Source: Aliikangiella coralliicola (lineage in GTDB: Bacteria > Pseudomonadota > Gammaproteobacteria > Enterobacterales > Kangiellaceae). Taken from it: 64,000 bases of DNA. This document shows, piece by piece, positions 1 through 7,923 of this stretch. Within the stretch, counting starts at the first letter, position 1. Every line of letters starts with the position of its first letter. A program made the position numbers and the translations under genes. Below the pieces are notes generated by a model. It had not been told where the DNA came from. It was given only the letters and a program-made list of their open reading frames with translations, and ran no database searches. The stretch lies in NCBI RefSeq assembly GCF_007004725.1, contig NZ_ML660167.1, forward strand, positions 248,001 through 312,000, written 5' to 3'.

Positions 1-2
1 TG

Positions 3-491
3 GCTCTGCAAGATGAAGTTCTAGCGCCGGGTTCAGGTAATGATTTTGTTCAGTATGTAGATGTTCGTGACGTTGCCGCATGGATTATTAATTGCGTTGA
101 ACAACATCGTGTAGGTATCCATAATATTTGCGGTCCGTCTGAGAAACTGACTTTTCGGTCCTTTCTTGAAGGAAGCCGTAAAGGGATAGAAAGTAATACA
201 CGACTTACCTGGGTAGATGCCGATTTTCTGCGTAAAGAGCAGGGAGTGCAATCATTCTCAAATATGCCGCTTTGGGCACCCTTGGATGAAGATGCTGGTT
301 TTTATCAAATTAATACTGCAAAGTCTGTGACAGCAGGAGCAACATTTCGTCCATTGACCGAAACAGCGCGTGATGCCTGGTTATGGTATCAGTCATACTT
401 CTTTAAAGACACGGCTTTTCCTGTCAGTGGGCAAGGATTAGCGAGAGAGCGAGAGCTCGAAGTGCTCAAAGCGTGGCATAATCGTAGTTAA
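3..491 (+). CDS. NAD-dependent epimerase/SDR-type reductase, 3' end only
   Basis: This is the C-terminal 162 codons of a gene that begins before the window. The frame is open from the first complete codon to a TAA at 489-491. The residues near the window edge read GNDFVQYVDVRDVAAWI and then HNICGP. That pattern is typical of the substrate-binding half of extended short-chain dehydrogenase/reductases (NAD-dependent epimerase/dehydratase family), where a conserved DVRD segment follows the catalytic domain. The Rossmann nucleotide-binding motif and the YxxxK catalytic pair would lie upstream and cannot be checked. The substrate is unknown. The gene ends where the AT-rich accessory region begins, so it may mark the conserved flank of an island. 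Confidence 0.75.
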   Translation, partial: ALQDEVLAPGSGNDFVQYVDVRDVAAWIINCVEQHRVGIHNICGPSEKLTFRSFLEGSRKGIESNTRLTWVDADFLRKEQGVQSFSNMPLWAPLDEDAGFYQINTAKSVTAGATFRPLTETARDAWLWYQSYFFKDTAFPVSGQGLARERELEVLKAWHNRS

Positions 492-1213
492 GATTGAGTA
501 ATATATTCAGTCAGTGGTGTACAAAACTAAGAACAGGCGGTCACAATTCAGGTTGTTTGAGTAAAGGAGTTTTCAAACTGTATGAGCTAAAATCGCAACT
601 GAATGTCTGTTATTTACCATGGTTTTAAAGCTGGAACAGTAGTCACTTCAATTAATCAGTGGAAGCCCGTGATATCGCAGAACAAGACTTGTTGGAAATG
701 GTGGCTAAGCCAAATACCTTTGAGTTTTGTTTCGAGCTTCAGCCATGCAGTCGAATTACCACAAAGCATATTGAAGGTTGTTCGACTAACCCTTAAGTAG
801 AAACCGAAAGCTATGTTGAAGTAATGAAGTATTTGCGTGGTCGTGTCGGTTTACCTGATAGACAAGCGTCGATCGCCAAATCTTATGTCAGTTTGGCGAT
901 TGATTGTTGTGGCCTCTGGTCATGGACGGGGTAAGGGTGTTACAGGCTTTTATTAAAAACGATTATAAAGTTTCTTCTCCTGGCGAATTTGCTCGCTCAA
1001 TTACGACTTAAAGTGTTTAATAATTAACCATTCAAAGAAATTTCAACGGTTTTTCAAAGCTTTTTCAAAAGTTTGTTTTGGAAATTAGTTAGTTTTTGAG
1101 GAATTGGAAGATATGTTCAATTTTGTGTTTCAGGAATGAATATCTCTTATTGCGACATCCCTTAAGAACTGTTTGAAATGGTCATTTTTTGACCGTAAGA
1201 TGAAACACTTGTT
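492..1213. other. Gene-poor stretch with decayed coding fragments
   Basis: About 720 bases without a convincing intact gene. Fragments in shifting frames have a protein-like look: one around 660-800 includes RDIAEQDLLEMVAKPNTF, another around 806-930 includes YVEVMKYLRGRV, and a small frame near 920-1011 begins MDGVRVLQAFIKNDY. Each is closed by stops or changes frame, which suggests a frameshifted remnant. I do not recognise the parent protein. There is no ribosome-binding site, terminator or RNA gene I can support. Confidence 0.35.
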
Positions 1214-1453
1214 ATGGAGAATGTTTCAGAGTGGATTTTGACAACAAACACGAAAAAATATAACTCCGAAATGCAGCTCTTTGATCAGGATGGCAACCGC
1301 CTCTACCTGACTGCTCAAGAAAAAGCTCTCGAAGAGCGCCTGTTTTGCTTCTTGGTACACTATACTGGCTGTTGTCCCACCGAAGCCCTAGAACTTACCG
1401 CCGAAAAAGATAAAAATTTTGGCGAAGCGTATAAGAATCGCCAGCGAATATAG
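1214..1453 (+). pseudogene. Truncated tyrosine recombinase (phage-type integrase), N-terminal fragment
   Basis: The 79-codon reading frame carries GNRLYLTAQEKALEERL followed by LVHYTGCCPTEALELT. The order LYLTA(E/Q)E...LHYTGCRxSEALxLT is characteristic of a family of phage-type tyrosine recombinases just before the catalytic region. Here the usual Arg of the CRxSEAL box reads as CCPTEAL, so the first catalytic arginine appears lost. Intact proteins of this kind run several hundred residues, but this frame stops after about 70 homologous codons. The break coincides with the start of a 99-bp stretch duplicated from 2715-2813, so the 3' end of the integrase gene has been replaced. It is a non-functional remnant of a mobile element. 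Confidence 0.6.
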
Positions 1454-1530
1454 AAAAGAAGATAATATTCCAGAAGGTGGGTATGTGACGATACATAATC
1501 TTAAAGTGGTCGGGTGGAGCAGGGATGTGA
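1432..1530 (+). repeat. Partial duplicate of the gene at 2684-2941 (copy A)
   Basis: These 99 bases align without gaps to 2715-2813, with about 85 identical positions counted by eye. In the matching frame the copy encodes RIASEYRKEDNIPEGGYVTI and then HNLKVVGWSRDV before meeting a stop. It has no start codon of its own and lies out of frame with the integrase fragment it interrupts. It is therefore a gene fragment left by duplication or recombination. Confidence 0.75.
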
Positions 1531-1561
1531 TTTGAATCAAAATAACGAAAGGATAAGCCTC

Positions 1562-1663
1562 ATGTTGTTTTCAATTATCGAAAAAACAAAACACTTTCTT
1601 GCTAAACGAAAAGCTAAGCGAGGTATGTTAAGGCTTGGCTTTACCAAGGAAGAGATAGATTAA
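1562..1663 (+). CDS. Short basic peptide, 33 aa, unrecognised
   Basis: A short frame starts at an ATG preceded by an AAAGGA Shine-Dalgarno-like sequence about 8 nt upstream. The product, beginning MLFSIIEKTKHFLAKRKAKR and ending FTKEEID, is amphipathic and basic. It could be a real small protein, or the N-terminal remnant of a longer gene cut off by a stop. It lies between the duplicated fragment and the membrane protein gene at 1777. Support is limited to the ribosome-binding site and composition. Confidence 0.25.
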   Translation: MLFSIIEKTKHFLAKRKAKRGMLRLGFTKEEID

Positions 1664-1776
1664 GCAAGACTTTATCTGTAGTAATTCAGACTTGATGCAA
1701 CAGTTACCGGTTTTGAAAGTGGCGAAGTAGAATGAGTTTCCTCAAGTGTTTAGTTAAAGCGAATAGGAGATAAAAA

Positions 1777-2529
1777 ATGCCAGAATGGATGACAAATAAG
1801 TTTTCAATACTAGTGTATGGAATTGTTTTAGCAGCGGGAGCGTGTTTCTTTCTGCATGAGTTTGTGACAAAGAATTTCTATGTAAAAAAAGAGGAGGCAA
1901 AAAAATATGTTACAAATATAGGGTTTAATTGTTTAACCAATGAGGAACAAAAAAGCAAGCAAACTCATGATGTAGTATGGTTGGGATATACAGAAAAACA
2001 GGCAATAATGATTTTTGATGCTGCAAGACTTCTAGGAGAGGCAAAGCACACAAGTGACAATAGTTTAATTACCCGTGCAGAAATCAATATCAAAAATTCG
2101 AAGTCATTTCGAGATTATATAACGATTTTTAATCGTTTTCGAAACAAAGGAGAAAATAATGTAAATTCGGATAGTGTGGAAGATTTAATTTTAGGTCTTC
2201 GCGGTGAAATCAAAAGTGTAAAACAAAAACATCATACAACAGAAATTCCGAATTCAATTATAAGCATAATAGAGCTATATTGGATTGTTCATCGGCGTAC
2301 TGATGAAAATACTCAGCAAGTTGTTCCTTCCTTGAGGCTTCTCAAAAAGGAGCTAATAAAGCTTGAACGAGGAAATCAAAGAATTAGTCATGTTATCAAG
2401 CAGGTTGAAGATGCAATCGATATTGGAAAAAAAGAAAACTGGTCCTCTCTAAAAGATAAGGTTTCTAGGCTGCGAGAGCCCTTATTTCTTGCGATAACAG
2501 GCAAACAACCTCCGATCAACCCATATTAA
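1777..2529 (+). CDS. Membrane-anchored hypothetical protein, 250 aa
   Basis: The protein starts with a short polar segment followed by one clear membrane helix at about residues 9-27 (FSILVYGIVLAAGACFFLH). The remaining 220 residues look soluble, charged and mostly helical, with a basic middle part and several Lys/Glu-rich stretches. The layout suggests a bitopic inner-membrane protein with a cytoplasmic or periplasmic helical domain. I do not recognise the family. The start ATG follows ATAGGAGATAAAAA, a good ribosome-binding site. Low GC and isolation among small orphan genes fit an accessory cassette or island gene. Confidence 0.7.
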   Translation: MPEWMTNKFSILVYGIVLAAGACFFLHEFVTKNFYVKKEEAKKYVTNIGFNCLTNEEQKSKQTHDVVWLGYTEKQAIMIFDAARLLGEAKHTSDNSLITRAEINIKNSKSFRDYITIFNRFRNKGENNVNSDSVEDLILGLRGEIKSVKQKHHTTEIPNSIISIIELYWIVHRRTDENTQQVVPSLRLLKKELIKLERGNQRISHVIKQVEDAIDIGKKENWSSLKDKVSRLREPLFLAITGKQPPINPY

Positions 2530-2683
2530 CCAAAGCTCCGTGTAAATGCCGGCGTATCAAATTAATTTCGAGGATTGAATATGAGCTTTGAAGTGTCCGA
2601 GTTGCTAAGATCGACCCCCGAACGAAATCACCTCAAATTAGCAACCCGCCTTAATAACTATCAGAATACGGAGGTTAATATGA

Positions 2684-2941
2684 ATGGAAATACAATCAGC
2701 TACTAAAGAGCTTTTAAGAATCGCAAGCGAATATAGAAAAACAGACGATATTCCAGATGGCGGGTATGTAGCGGTGCACAATCTTAAAGTAGTAGGGTGG
2801 AGCAGGGATGTGAAAGGAAAATCGCACGAACTTTTACCTGGAACATGGGCCGTCGACGCGTTAGGGCATAAATTTTTAGCTATAGGCGGGAACGATTATG
2901 ATGGCGTTAAAGAGTGGCAAATGATTTCTCATACTTCGTGA
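2684..2941 (+). CDS. Small hypothetical protein, 85 aa (parent of the fragment at 1432-1530)
   Basis: The product is compact, with a helical N-terminus (ELLRIASEYRK) followed by beta-rich sequence with many Gly, Trp and His residues (GGYVAVHNLKVVGWSRDV, LPGTWAVDALG, EWQMI). The family is not recognised. A GGAGG sequence lies upstream. It is closer to an overlapping ATG at 2680, which opens only a nine-codon frame, than to the ATG at 2684, so initiation here may be coupled or weak. Part of the gene is duplicated at 1432-1530, which shows that this segment has moved or recombined locally. Confidence 0.55.
   Translation: MEIQSATKELLRIASEYRKTDDIPDGGYVAVHNLKVVGWSRDVKGKSHELLPGTWAVDALGHKFLAIGGNDYDGVKEWQMISHTS
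2715..2813 (+). repeat. Source copy of the 99-bp duplicated segment (copy B)
   Basis: This is the in-frame counterpart of 1432-1530, covering roughly codons 11-43 of the 85-aa gene. The two copies have the same length with about 14 substitutions. Several of these change amino acids, so the duplication is not recent. Confidence 0.75.
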
Positions 2942-3024
2942 GCTTTATGATGGTGTAATTTCCCCTTTGGAAAGAAAAAAGATGTTAAAAATGAAACAAA
3001 ATAACGAATAGGACAAAGATTGTT

Positions 3025-3450
3025 ATGCGCATAGACCAAGAGTATTTGAAAAATATACTGGACCGTATTTTGGAACACAAAAGTGCTGATTTTGATTTAA
3101 ACCTATTTCTGGAGCTATGGAATAATGAAGAAGATGTAGATGCTCAACATAAGTTTGTCTTTCATTTAGAATTATTGGAAGACCAAGGCTTTATTGCTAG
3201 TTCAACCAGCATCAATGGAATCGGGATTCGTCGTTCAAGTAATAAAGCAGACCCATACAATTTGGCACTGACTCCGCTTCGATTGACGTCTTCAGGCCAT
3301 GATTTCGCCGCTGCATTAAACAAACCCGACGTATTTAAAATACTCAAAGAAAAGTTCAATAATGATGGTCCATTTGAGTTTGTTAAAGCGGCAATTATGC
3401 TGAGTACAAAAGCCGCCGAAAAGAAATTGACTGATTTATTAAATGATTAA
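3025..3450 (+). CDS. DUF2513-like protein, 141 aa
   Basis: The protein opens with MRIDQEYLKNILDRILEHK, passes through a second helical part (HKFVFHLELLEDQGFI), and has a beta segment ending LTPLRLTSSGHDFAAAL followed by a charged helix with VFKILKEKF. This order of an N-terminal helix with paired Asp, an HLxLLxxxGxI helix and an RLTxxGHxFLxA motif is the pattern of DUF2513, a small phage- and island-associated family that looks like a winged-helix fold. Its biochemical role is not established. The start ATG has an AGGACAAAGATTGTT leader with weak ribosome-binding character. The following gene fragment continues in the same frame after the stop. Confidence 0.65.
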   Translation: MRIDQEYLKNILDRILEHKSADFDLNLFLELWNNEEDVDAQHKFVFHLELLEDQGFIASSTSINGIGIRRSSNKADPYNLALTPLRLTSSGHDFAAALNKPDVFKILKEKFNNDGPFEFVKAAIMLSTKAAEKKLTDLLND

Positions 3451-3651
3451 ATAAAGCGTTTTGATAAAGGCTTTATTAGGTCTTGGCGTGTACTCCAGGA
3501 CATAAAGAATGCCATTGTTGGTCGCGATACCATTGCAGTAGAAATATACCCTAAAGAATCTGAAGTTACTGATACTGCAAATATGTATCACTTATGGGTT
3601 TTTGCTGATGGATACGGACCAACCGTATCCTTAATACCGCCCGAAAAGTGA
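3451..3651 (+). pseudogene. Start-less DUF7694-like fragment
   Basis: Immediately after the stop of the DUF2513-like gene, the same frame stays open for 66 codons to a TGA at 3649-3651. It encodes SWRVLQDIKNAIVGRDTIA followed by VEIYPKES and ANMYHLWVFADG. The WRxLQxIKNxxVGxxxxAVExYPxES...NxYHLWV pattern matches small phage and island proteins (DUF7694-type). There is no ATG, GTG or TTG in frame between the preceding TAA and the conserved Trp, so no independent start exists. It is either a truncated remnant or was once joined to the upstream gene. Confidence 0.45.
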
Positions 3652-3749
3652 AACGAAATTATGAATTTAGTGTACTTAAGATAACGGTTGTCGAGTGTTA
3701 AATGAATTAAGATTGGACACAAGCAAGATGAAAAATAAGGAGTTATTAT

Positions 3750-4208
3750 ATGGAAACAGACGGGTCAAAAAGCTTGAGAGAAGTTGAGTTTGAGAAGGCT
3801 CAAACAGAATTGAAGATTAAAGAGATTGAGCTGGAGATTCTAAAGCTTCCTTGGTATAAAAAATCAGCCACAACAATTTTAAGTTCGGTGGTTGGTGCTC
3901 TGGCAACAGGATCAGTTGCTATGTTTGTGTCCTTCACAAATGATCTGTCTCAGCAGCCGAATGATATAAAAAGACAGGTAATTGACAACTTAAATGGAGA
4001 ATCCTTCTCCGCAAAAATTCCAGATGCAAGCTTAGACAAATATCTCGTCAATTATTCGCTTGGATATGTAAATGCAGTACTAAGCAAAAATGAAGGGGCT
4101 GAGGCGCTTGATGCAGCAATAGCTACTGGCGAAAGGGATAAAGTTTTAGAAGTATATAGCAATGTAACTGCCAAGATGATGGATCGTGTTTCAAATGCAA
4201 TTAAGTAG
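3750..4208 (+). CDS. Hypothetical protein with coiled N-terminus and one membrane helix, 152 aa
   Basis: Residues 5-38 are a highly charged helix likely to form a coiled coil (REVEFEKAQTELKIKEIELE). A hydrophobic segment at about 46-64 (LSSVVGALATGSVAMFVSF) would span the membrane, and a soluble C-terminal domain of about 85 residues follows. The family is not recognised. The start ATG follows AAGGAGTTATT, a strong ribosome-binding site. The attC-like element at 4233-4288 lies 25 bp past the stop, the layout expected of an integron gene cassette, where one gene is followed by its recombination site. Confidence 0.6.
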   Translation: METDGSKSLREVEFEKAQTELKIKEIELEILKLPWYKKSATTILSSVVGALATGSVAMFVSFTNDLSQQPNDIKRQVIDNLNGESFSAKIPDASLDKYLVNYSLGYVNAVLSKNEGAEALDAAIATGERDKVLEVYSNVTAKMMDRVSNAIK

Positions 4209-4232
4209 TCTTAATTCTGAACGAGGCTAAAA

Positions 4233-4288
4233 GTTTAACAAAAAGGTCAGCCTGACACCTGGCGGTGCAAGCTAACTAAGCGTTATGT
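4233..4288 (+). other. attC-like integron recombination site (candidate)
   Basis: The 56-bp element has the parts of an integron attC in order. An outer box GTTTAAC fits the RYYYAAC consensus. A 5-nt spacer follows, then an inner box GGTCAGC and a central CACC-TGGC-GGTG hairpin. The opposing inner box GCTAACT, a 4-nt spacer and the closing outer box GTTATGT (consensus GTTRRRY, one mismatch) complete it. The inner boxes pair imperfectly and both outer boxes keep the TAAC/GTTA core. It sits between two small single-gene units. No integron integrase gene is in the window, and I could not compute the fold. Confidence 0.5.
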
Positions 4289-4337
4289 GCCAGTATTTTC
4301 CGCAACTAGTGGTCTCTAATATCTAGGTTTAAATTTT

Positions 4338-4817
4338 ATGAAATTTGAGTTAGTAGTAGTTGAAAAGCATGCTCTGAAAGACAGTCACCGTACTCTGTTT
4401 GCAGAAATGCTCAAAATGCAAGGTAAGGTTCAAGGTGATCTTAGAAAAAAAGCAGATCGATGTAAGTGTATCTGTATAGCCACTACTAATGGAAAATCTG
4501 TTGCGATTGGTGCAATTAAGAAAAAAACAGACTCTGACTTTGCTGAGCATAAAGCCAATATTCCTGAGTTAAGTAAAGAGTTTCAATGGGAGCTTGGTTA
4601 TTTATTTACTGATCCTGAATTTCAGGGTCATAAAATTGCAAGCTCTATTACTCAGTCATTAATTCGGTATTTTGGTAACGACAATCTAATGGCTTCAACT
4701 GAGATAACTGAAAATCCAGGAATGGTAAAAATTTTAGAAAATAATGCGTTTAAATTGCATGGAAAACCCTGGAAAGTGATATACACGGGAATCTTTTGGG
4801 GTTATTTCTTAAAATAA
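4338..4817 (+). CDS. GNAT-family N-acetyltransferase, 159 aa
   Basis: A central strand-turn-helix, WELGYLFTDPEFQGHKIASS, matches motif A of GNAT enzymes (consensus R/QxxGxG/A), where acetyl-CoA pyrophosphate is bound. The first Gly is replaced, reading QGHKIA. The later NPGMVKILENNAFKLHGKPW matches the NxxxxxxYxxxGF motif B. Length is normal for the family. The substrate cannot be told. The gene starts 50 bp after the attC-like site and is flanked by non-coding sequence, consistent with an integron cassette. GNAT genes are frequent passengers of chromosomal integrons. Confidence 0.75.
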   Translation: MKFELVVVEKHALKDSHRTLFAEMLKMQGKVQGDLRKKADRCKCICIATTNGKSVAIGAIKKKTDSDFAEHKANIPELSKEFQWELGYLFTDPEFQGHKIASSITQSLIRYFGNDNLMASTEITENPGMVKILENNAFKLHGKPWKVIYTGIFWGYFLK

Positions 4818-6097
4818 GTAACTCATAGCAAGTGGTTAAATTTTGAATTACCAGAGCAGTCACTCCATTTGCGACCGCATTGACTCAATAACAAAGTGGG
4901 TCTTGCAGCGATGAGACTAACGAACAAGCCAAAGAAGTTAACCGAAGATATTAGTTATCGTACAGTTGTTTGGTGTGGTAGTAAGATTATCATATGTCTC
5001 GTTTTTGTTATTAAAATGAGTCCATATACCTGCAAATAAAGGAGGTTGTTTATGAAACTATGTCCTGCAATTAAAAAAGATGGGAAAAAGTGCGAATACA
5101 AATGTATAAAGTGTCATCTTTGATTTTGAATCCTTGCCAGTCAATAGTGGGCGGCAAATAGCCACGACCACCTATCACAACAAGCTTACGGGCCAACATG
5201 GGGGCATTGTTTTTTGCGTTCCAATTTTTTATTGCTAAATTCTGATAATTTAGGCCAAAAGTAACAATCTGCACATAATTTCATATTTAACATAATATAC
5301 ATTATGCGTAATATTAGTTATTCCTTTAAGTCCAGCAGTATGATTATCCACTTTAAGAAAAGATGGTAAGTCTATGAAAATTAAAGATATTGTCAATTTC
5401 ATTGAATTGGACAAGATTTTCCAGCGACATGAACTCTATCATCGTTGCTCATCGAGCTTGCGAACTTAACTACACTTCTTAATGCTCAAGAAAACTTCTG
5501 CTAAGAATGAAAGTACCTGGAGCTGTTGTCAGATTCATGGCTTGAGCGGGAAGATATCCTAGCCGGTACATTTTCCCTTAAACAATTTGATGTGTAATAA
5601 ACAAGGCGAAAAATTCTTAAACGACTTTTTCTAGAAGTCTGGTATCCCTATTTAAACCGTTGATATTTTAGTCAAGTCCATAATCTATTGAACTCCATGA
5701 TTCGTCGCCCTTTTAATTACGATTTCTTTCGTACTTGATGTGCTCAATCTTTAGTTCCAACGTATTATGAGCTAATGTTTTTCGGTGTCTTCTTCATCGG
5801 GTTGTCTTTCTATTTATCACCTAAGTCGCCATTTACTATTTGAATCAGGTTTGAAAATTCAAGAAGTGGTGAAATAATCAATAGGAAAACAGATTAACAG
5901 TTAAACTGATTATCTGCATTTTAGATAAAATTACGAAAATAGACGATCTCTTACACGCGGATCAGAGATTGACTAACTACGCTGACCAGATTGATGCTAT
6001 AAGATCCAGTCTGTTTGATTGAATTGCGCAACCGGTTACACCGTTCATCAAACGAACAAAAAAACAAACAAACTTCAATTGAAAAAGGATTTTTTAA
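4818..6097. other. Non-coding or decayed stretch of 1.28 kb
   Basis: No convincing full gene lies here. There is a 23-codon frame with a strong ribosome-binding site (5052-5123, listed separately) and a 31-codon frame at 5374-5469 beginning MKIKDIVNFIELDKIF. A short hydrophobic frame near 5776 begins MFFGVFFIGLSFYL. The minus-strand frame across 5071-5274 has no ribosome-binding site and no recognised motif. The stretch is AT-rich and looks like accumulated remnants between the cassette-like genes and the secreted protein gene at 6098. Confidence 0.4.
5052..5123 (+). CDS. Possible Cys/Lys-rich micropeptide, 23 aa
   Basis: An ATG at 5052 follows AAAGGAGGTTGTTT, a near-ideal Shine-Dalgarno sequence with good spacing. 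The frame reads MKLCPAIKKDGKKCEYKCIK then CHL and stops. Four Cys residues in CxnC...CxxC spacing plus seven Lys suggest either a tiny metal-binding peptide or the N-terminal zinc-ribbon remnant of a larger truncated gene. The strong ribosome-binding site is the main support. Confidence 0.3.
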   Translation: MKLCPAIKKDGKKCEYKCIKCHL

Positions 6098-7282
6098 ATG
6101 AAATATTTATTATCAATTTTGCTATTAGCGTCTTCTTCATCATTGTTCGCAGCGGCAGATATTGTTGATGCCTGCATTAATTGTTCGGAAGCAAAAGCAA
6201 GACATACCGCGTTACAAGGAATGGAAGAATTTTATTATTCTACTCCGCAGCCTGGTAGCGTCAATGATGTTTCTCGTCGCGGAAAACCAAAACCTAAAAT
6301 CTTTAAGACACTCCATATATTCACCAATACCGGGCCTTATCACGGTTACTCTTACATCGCCCGAATTGTGAACGGGGGGGCCGTACTGGTGAAGGCTTAT
6401 GATACACCGCCATCAAAAGGAAGAGGCATTTTCAAGTCAATGCATGAATACCGGGTTGCTTACCTTCAGATGATTGCCGATGCGCAGGCAGGTATGGATT
6501 ACCGCTTTATGCAAGCTGTCGGTAAAGCTCACAATAAAGTAACCCCCGCGGATGCACGTAAAGGTGATGACGAAACCGGTGCTTGTAGCGAAAACGGGAG
6601 TCAGTCTTCCCCGTTTGATTATTTCACCGGGAACACGGCAATAGACACTAATGCCGCGATGCGCCTTGAGCTTAAAAATTATATTGGACAAACCAATGTC
6701 AAACATACTCAAATCAACTGGAACGTCGGCGGTTCACTAGGCACGGACGGCGCTTCGATGAATGGGAGTATTGGCGGAACTTTGGCTATTCAGGATGGGG
6801 TCGGGCATTTGAATGTCCAGTATTCAAATCATGGTCAACTGGTTTTTGACATAAGAAGGAATACTAATAATACGTACTACCCCACACTTAACCTAACCGC
6901 AAGCACCTTCGGGAATGGCGTTAACCGGAGTGATAATTTCGATTATGGTGAAGGTCCCGGTATGGATATGTTCCTCTATCAAAACGCAGATAAACAGTTC
7001 AAAATCAACAACCGTTCATTTACATTTGAGAATAACTGCATCGAGAAAGACTGGGCAGAAATGGCAAGAGATTTAGGCTTAAAAATTGTCAACGATACAG
7101 GGTTTGAAGGCGGTGGGTTTGATACACCCTGCCAAGCGAATCCCAGTGGAACGACCGAATATGTTTACAGATGGAAAGAATTTGTTCAGACATCGAGAGT
7201 CGTTGGAGACACGATGACTATTACAGGTATTTGGGTGCCTCGTTCATTAATGGTCACAACAGGCTCATCAAATCCTTGTTGA
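6098..7282 (+). CDS. Large secreted hypothetical protein, 394 aa
   Basis: The first 20 residues, MKYLLSILLLASSSSLFAAA, form a classical Sec signal peptide with likely cleavage after the Ala run. The mature protein starts with a CINC motif and contains further Cys residues at mid-length and near the C-terminus (CSENG, NNCIEKD, TPCQANP, final Cys), so disulfides are likely. Gly/Asn/Ser-rich segments in the middle (VGGSLGTDGASMNGSIGGTL) look like beta strands of an extracellular domain. I do not recognise the family. The start follows AAAAAGGATTTTTTAA. A hairpin lies downstream. It is a single-gene unit within the AT-rich accessory region. Confidence 0.75.
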   Translation: MKYLLSILLLASSSSLFAAADIVDACINCSEAKARHTALQGMEEFYYSTPQPGSVNDVSRRGKPKPKIFKTLHIFTNTGPYHGYSYIARIVNGGAVLVKAYDTPPSKGRGIFKSMHEYRVAYLQMIADAQAGMDYRFMQAVGKAHNKVTPADARKGDDETGACSENGSQSSPFDYFTGNTAIDTNAAMRLELKNYIGQTNVKHTQINWNVGGSLGTDGASMNGSIGGTLAIQDGVGHLNVQYSNHGQLVFDIRRNTNNTYYPTLNLTASTFGNGVNRSDNFDYGEGPGMDMFLYQNADKQFKINNRSFTFENNCIEKDWAEMARDLGLKIVNDTGFEGGGFDTPCQANPSGTTEYVYRWKEFVQTSRVVGDTMTITGIWVPRSLMVTTGSSNPC

Positions 7283-7290
7283 TGTCATTT

Positions 7291-7314
7291 ATCAGGGACT
7301 ATTATGTCCCTGAT
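7291..7314 (+). terminator. Hairpin after the secreted-protein gene
   Basis: ATCAGGGA and TCCCTGAT form a perfect 8-bp stem around an 8-nt loop, starting 9 nt after the stop codon. There is no strong T-run after it, so termination may be partial or factor-dependent. Confidence 0.45.
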
Positions 7315-7380
7315 TATGCTTGCCCCCTTCTGGCTTAATAATAACCACTGCTAAAACTATCCGTATTTGCAATGAGTTGT

Positions 7381-7923
7381 CTAAAACTTATCAGCCTCAT
7401 TAATAAGCTGGTCAATATCATCATTTAAAATGGTTATATTTAATTCCATTACAGTTGACTCCCTATAAGCACCTAAAGTATTTTTTTCGTGAAAACTTAT
7501 ATATTTTTTATTAACCAGTAACTCAACATCATTTTTAATTCGATTTAATGTTGACTCTCTTATTGGTACTAAAACACTGCCTGACTCCCGATCTTTTAAT
7601 CTCTTCCAGAAATACGTAGTATTCTTTTTTATATTAATTAACGCTCCAATAATCTTATTTTGAATTCTATTCTCTATTATGTTTCTGAAATCTTTACTCT
7701 CTAAGCTATTGTCAGCTATTTCAGATTTAACTTCCTCCAACTCAGTAACTACTTCATTACTAACAGATAGCTTTTCCAGCTTAATTTCATTTTTTCCAAA
7801 CTTTAGAACGTCCACTCTTTCGATAATACTTTTAACTTCTTTTCTTAAATATATCACTATAAAAACTATTAGCAGTTGCCAAAAGCTAAAACCCAATTTT
7901 TCAAGAATAAGTACAAAGTCCAT
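7381..7923 (-). CDS. Membrane-anchored coiled hypothetical protein, 180 aa
   Basis: An N-terminal membrane helix at about residues 10-27 (LGFSFWQLLIVFIVIYLRK) is followed by a long charged helical region rich in Glu and Lys (FGKNEIKLEKLS, VVTELEEVKSEIAD) that is likely coiled coil. A C-terminal helical domain completes it. It resembles small bitopic helical proteins of accessory regions but matches no family I can name. It converges on the secreted protein gene at 6098. Confidence 0.6.
   Translation of the reverse strand: MDFVLILEKLGFSFWQLLIVFIVIYLRKEVKSIIERVDVLKFGKNEIKLEKLSVSNEVVTELEEVKSEIADNSLESKDFRNIIENRIQNKIIGALINIKKNTTYFWKRLKDRESGSVLVPIRESTLNRIKNDVELLVNKKYISFHEKNTLGAYRESTVMELNITILNDDIDQLINEADKF

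Noticed and set aside
4890-4935. Second attC-like site after the GNAT gene
   Set aside because: CAATAAC and a GTCT/AGAC pairing are present, but the closing GTTRRRY box is missing (GAACAAG at that place).
5071-5274. Minus-strand 67-codon frame
   Set aside because: No ribosome-binding site, no motif, and it overlaps the plus-strand micropeptide with the better start.
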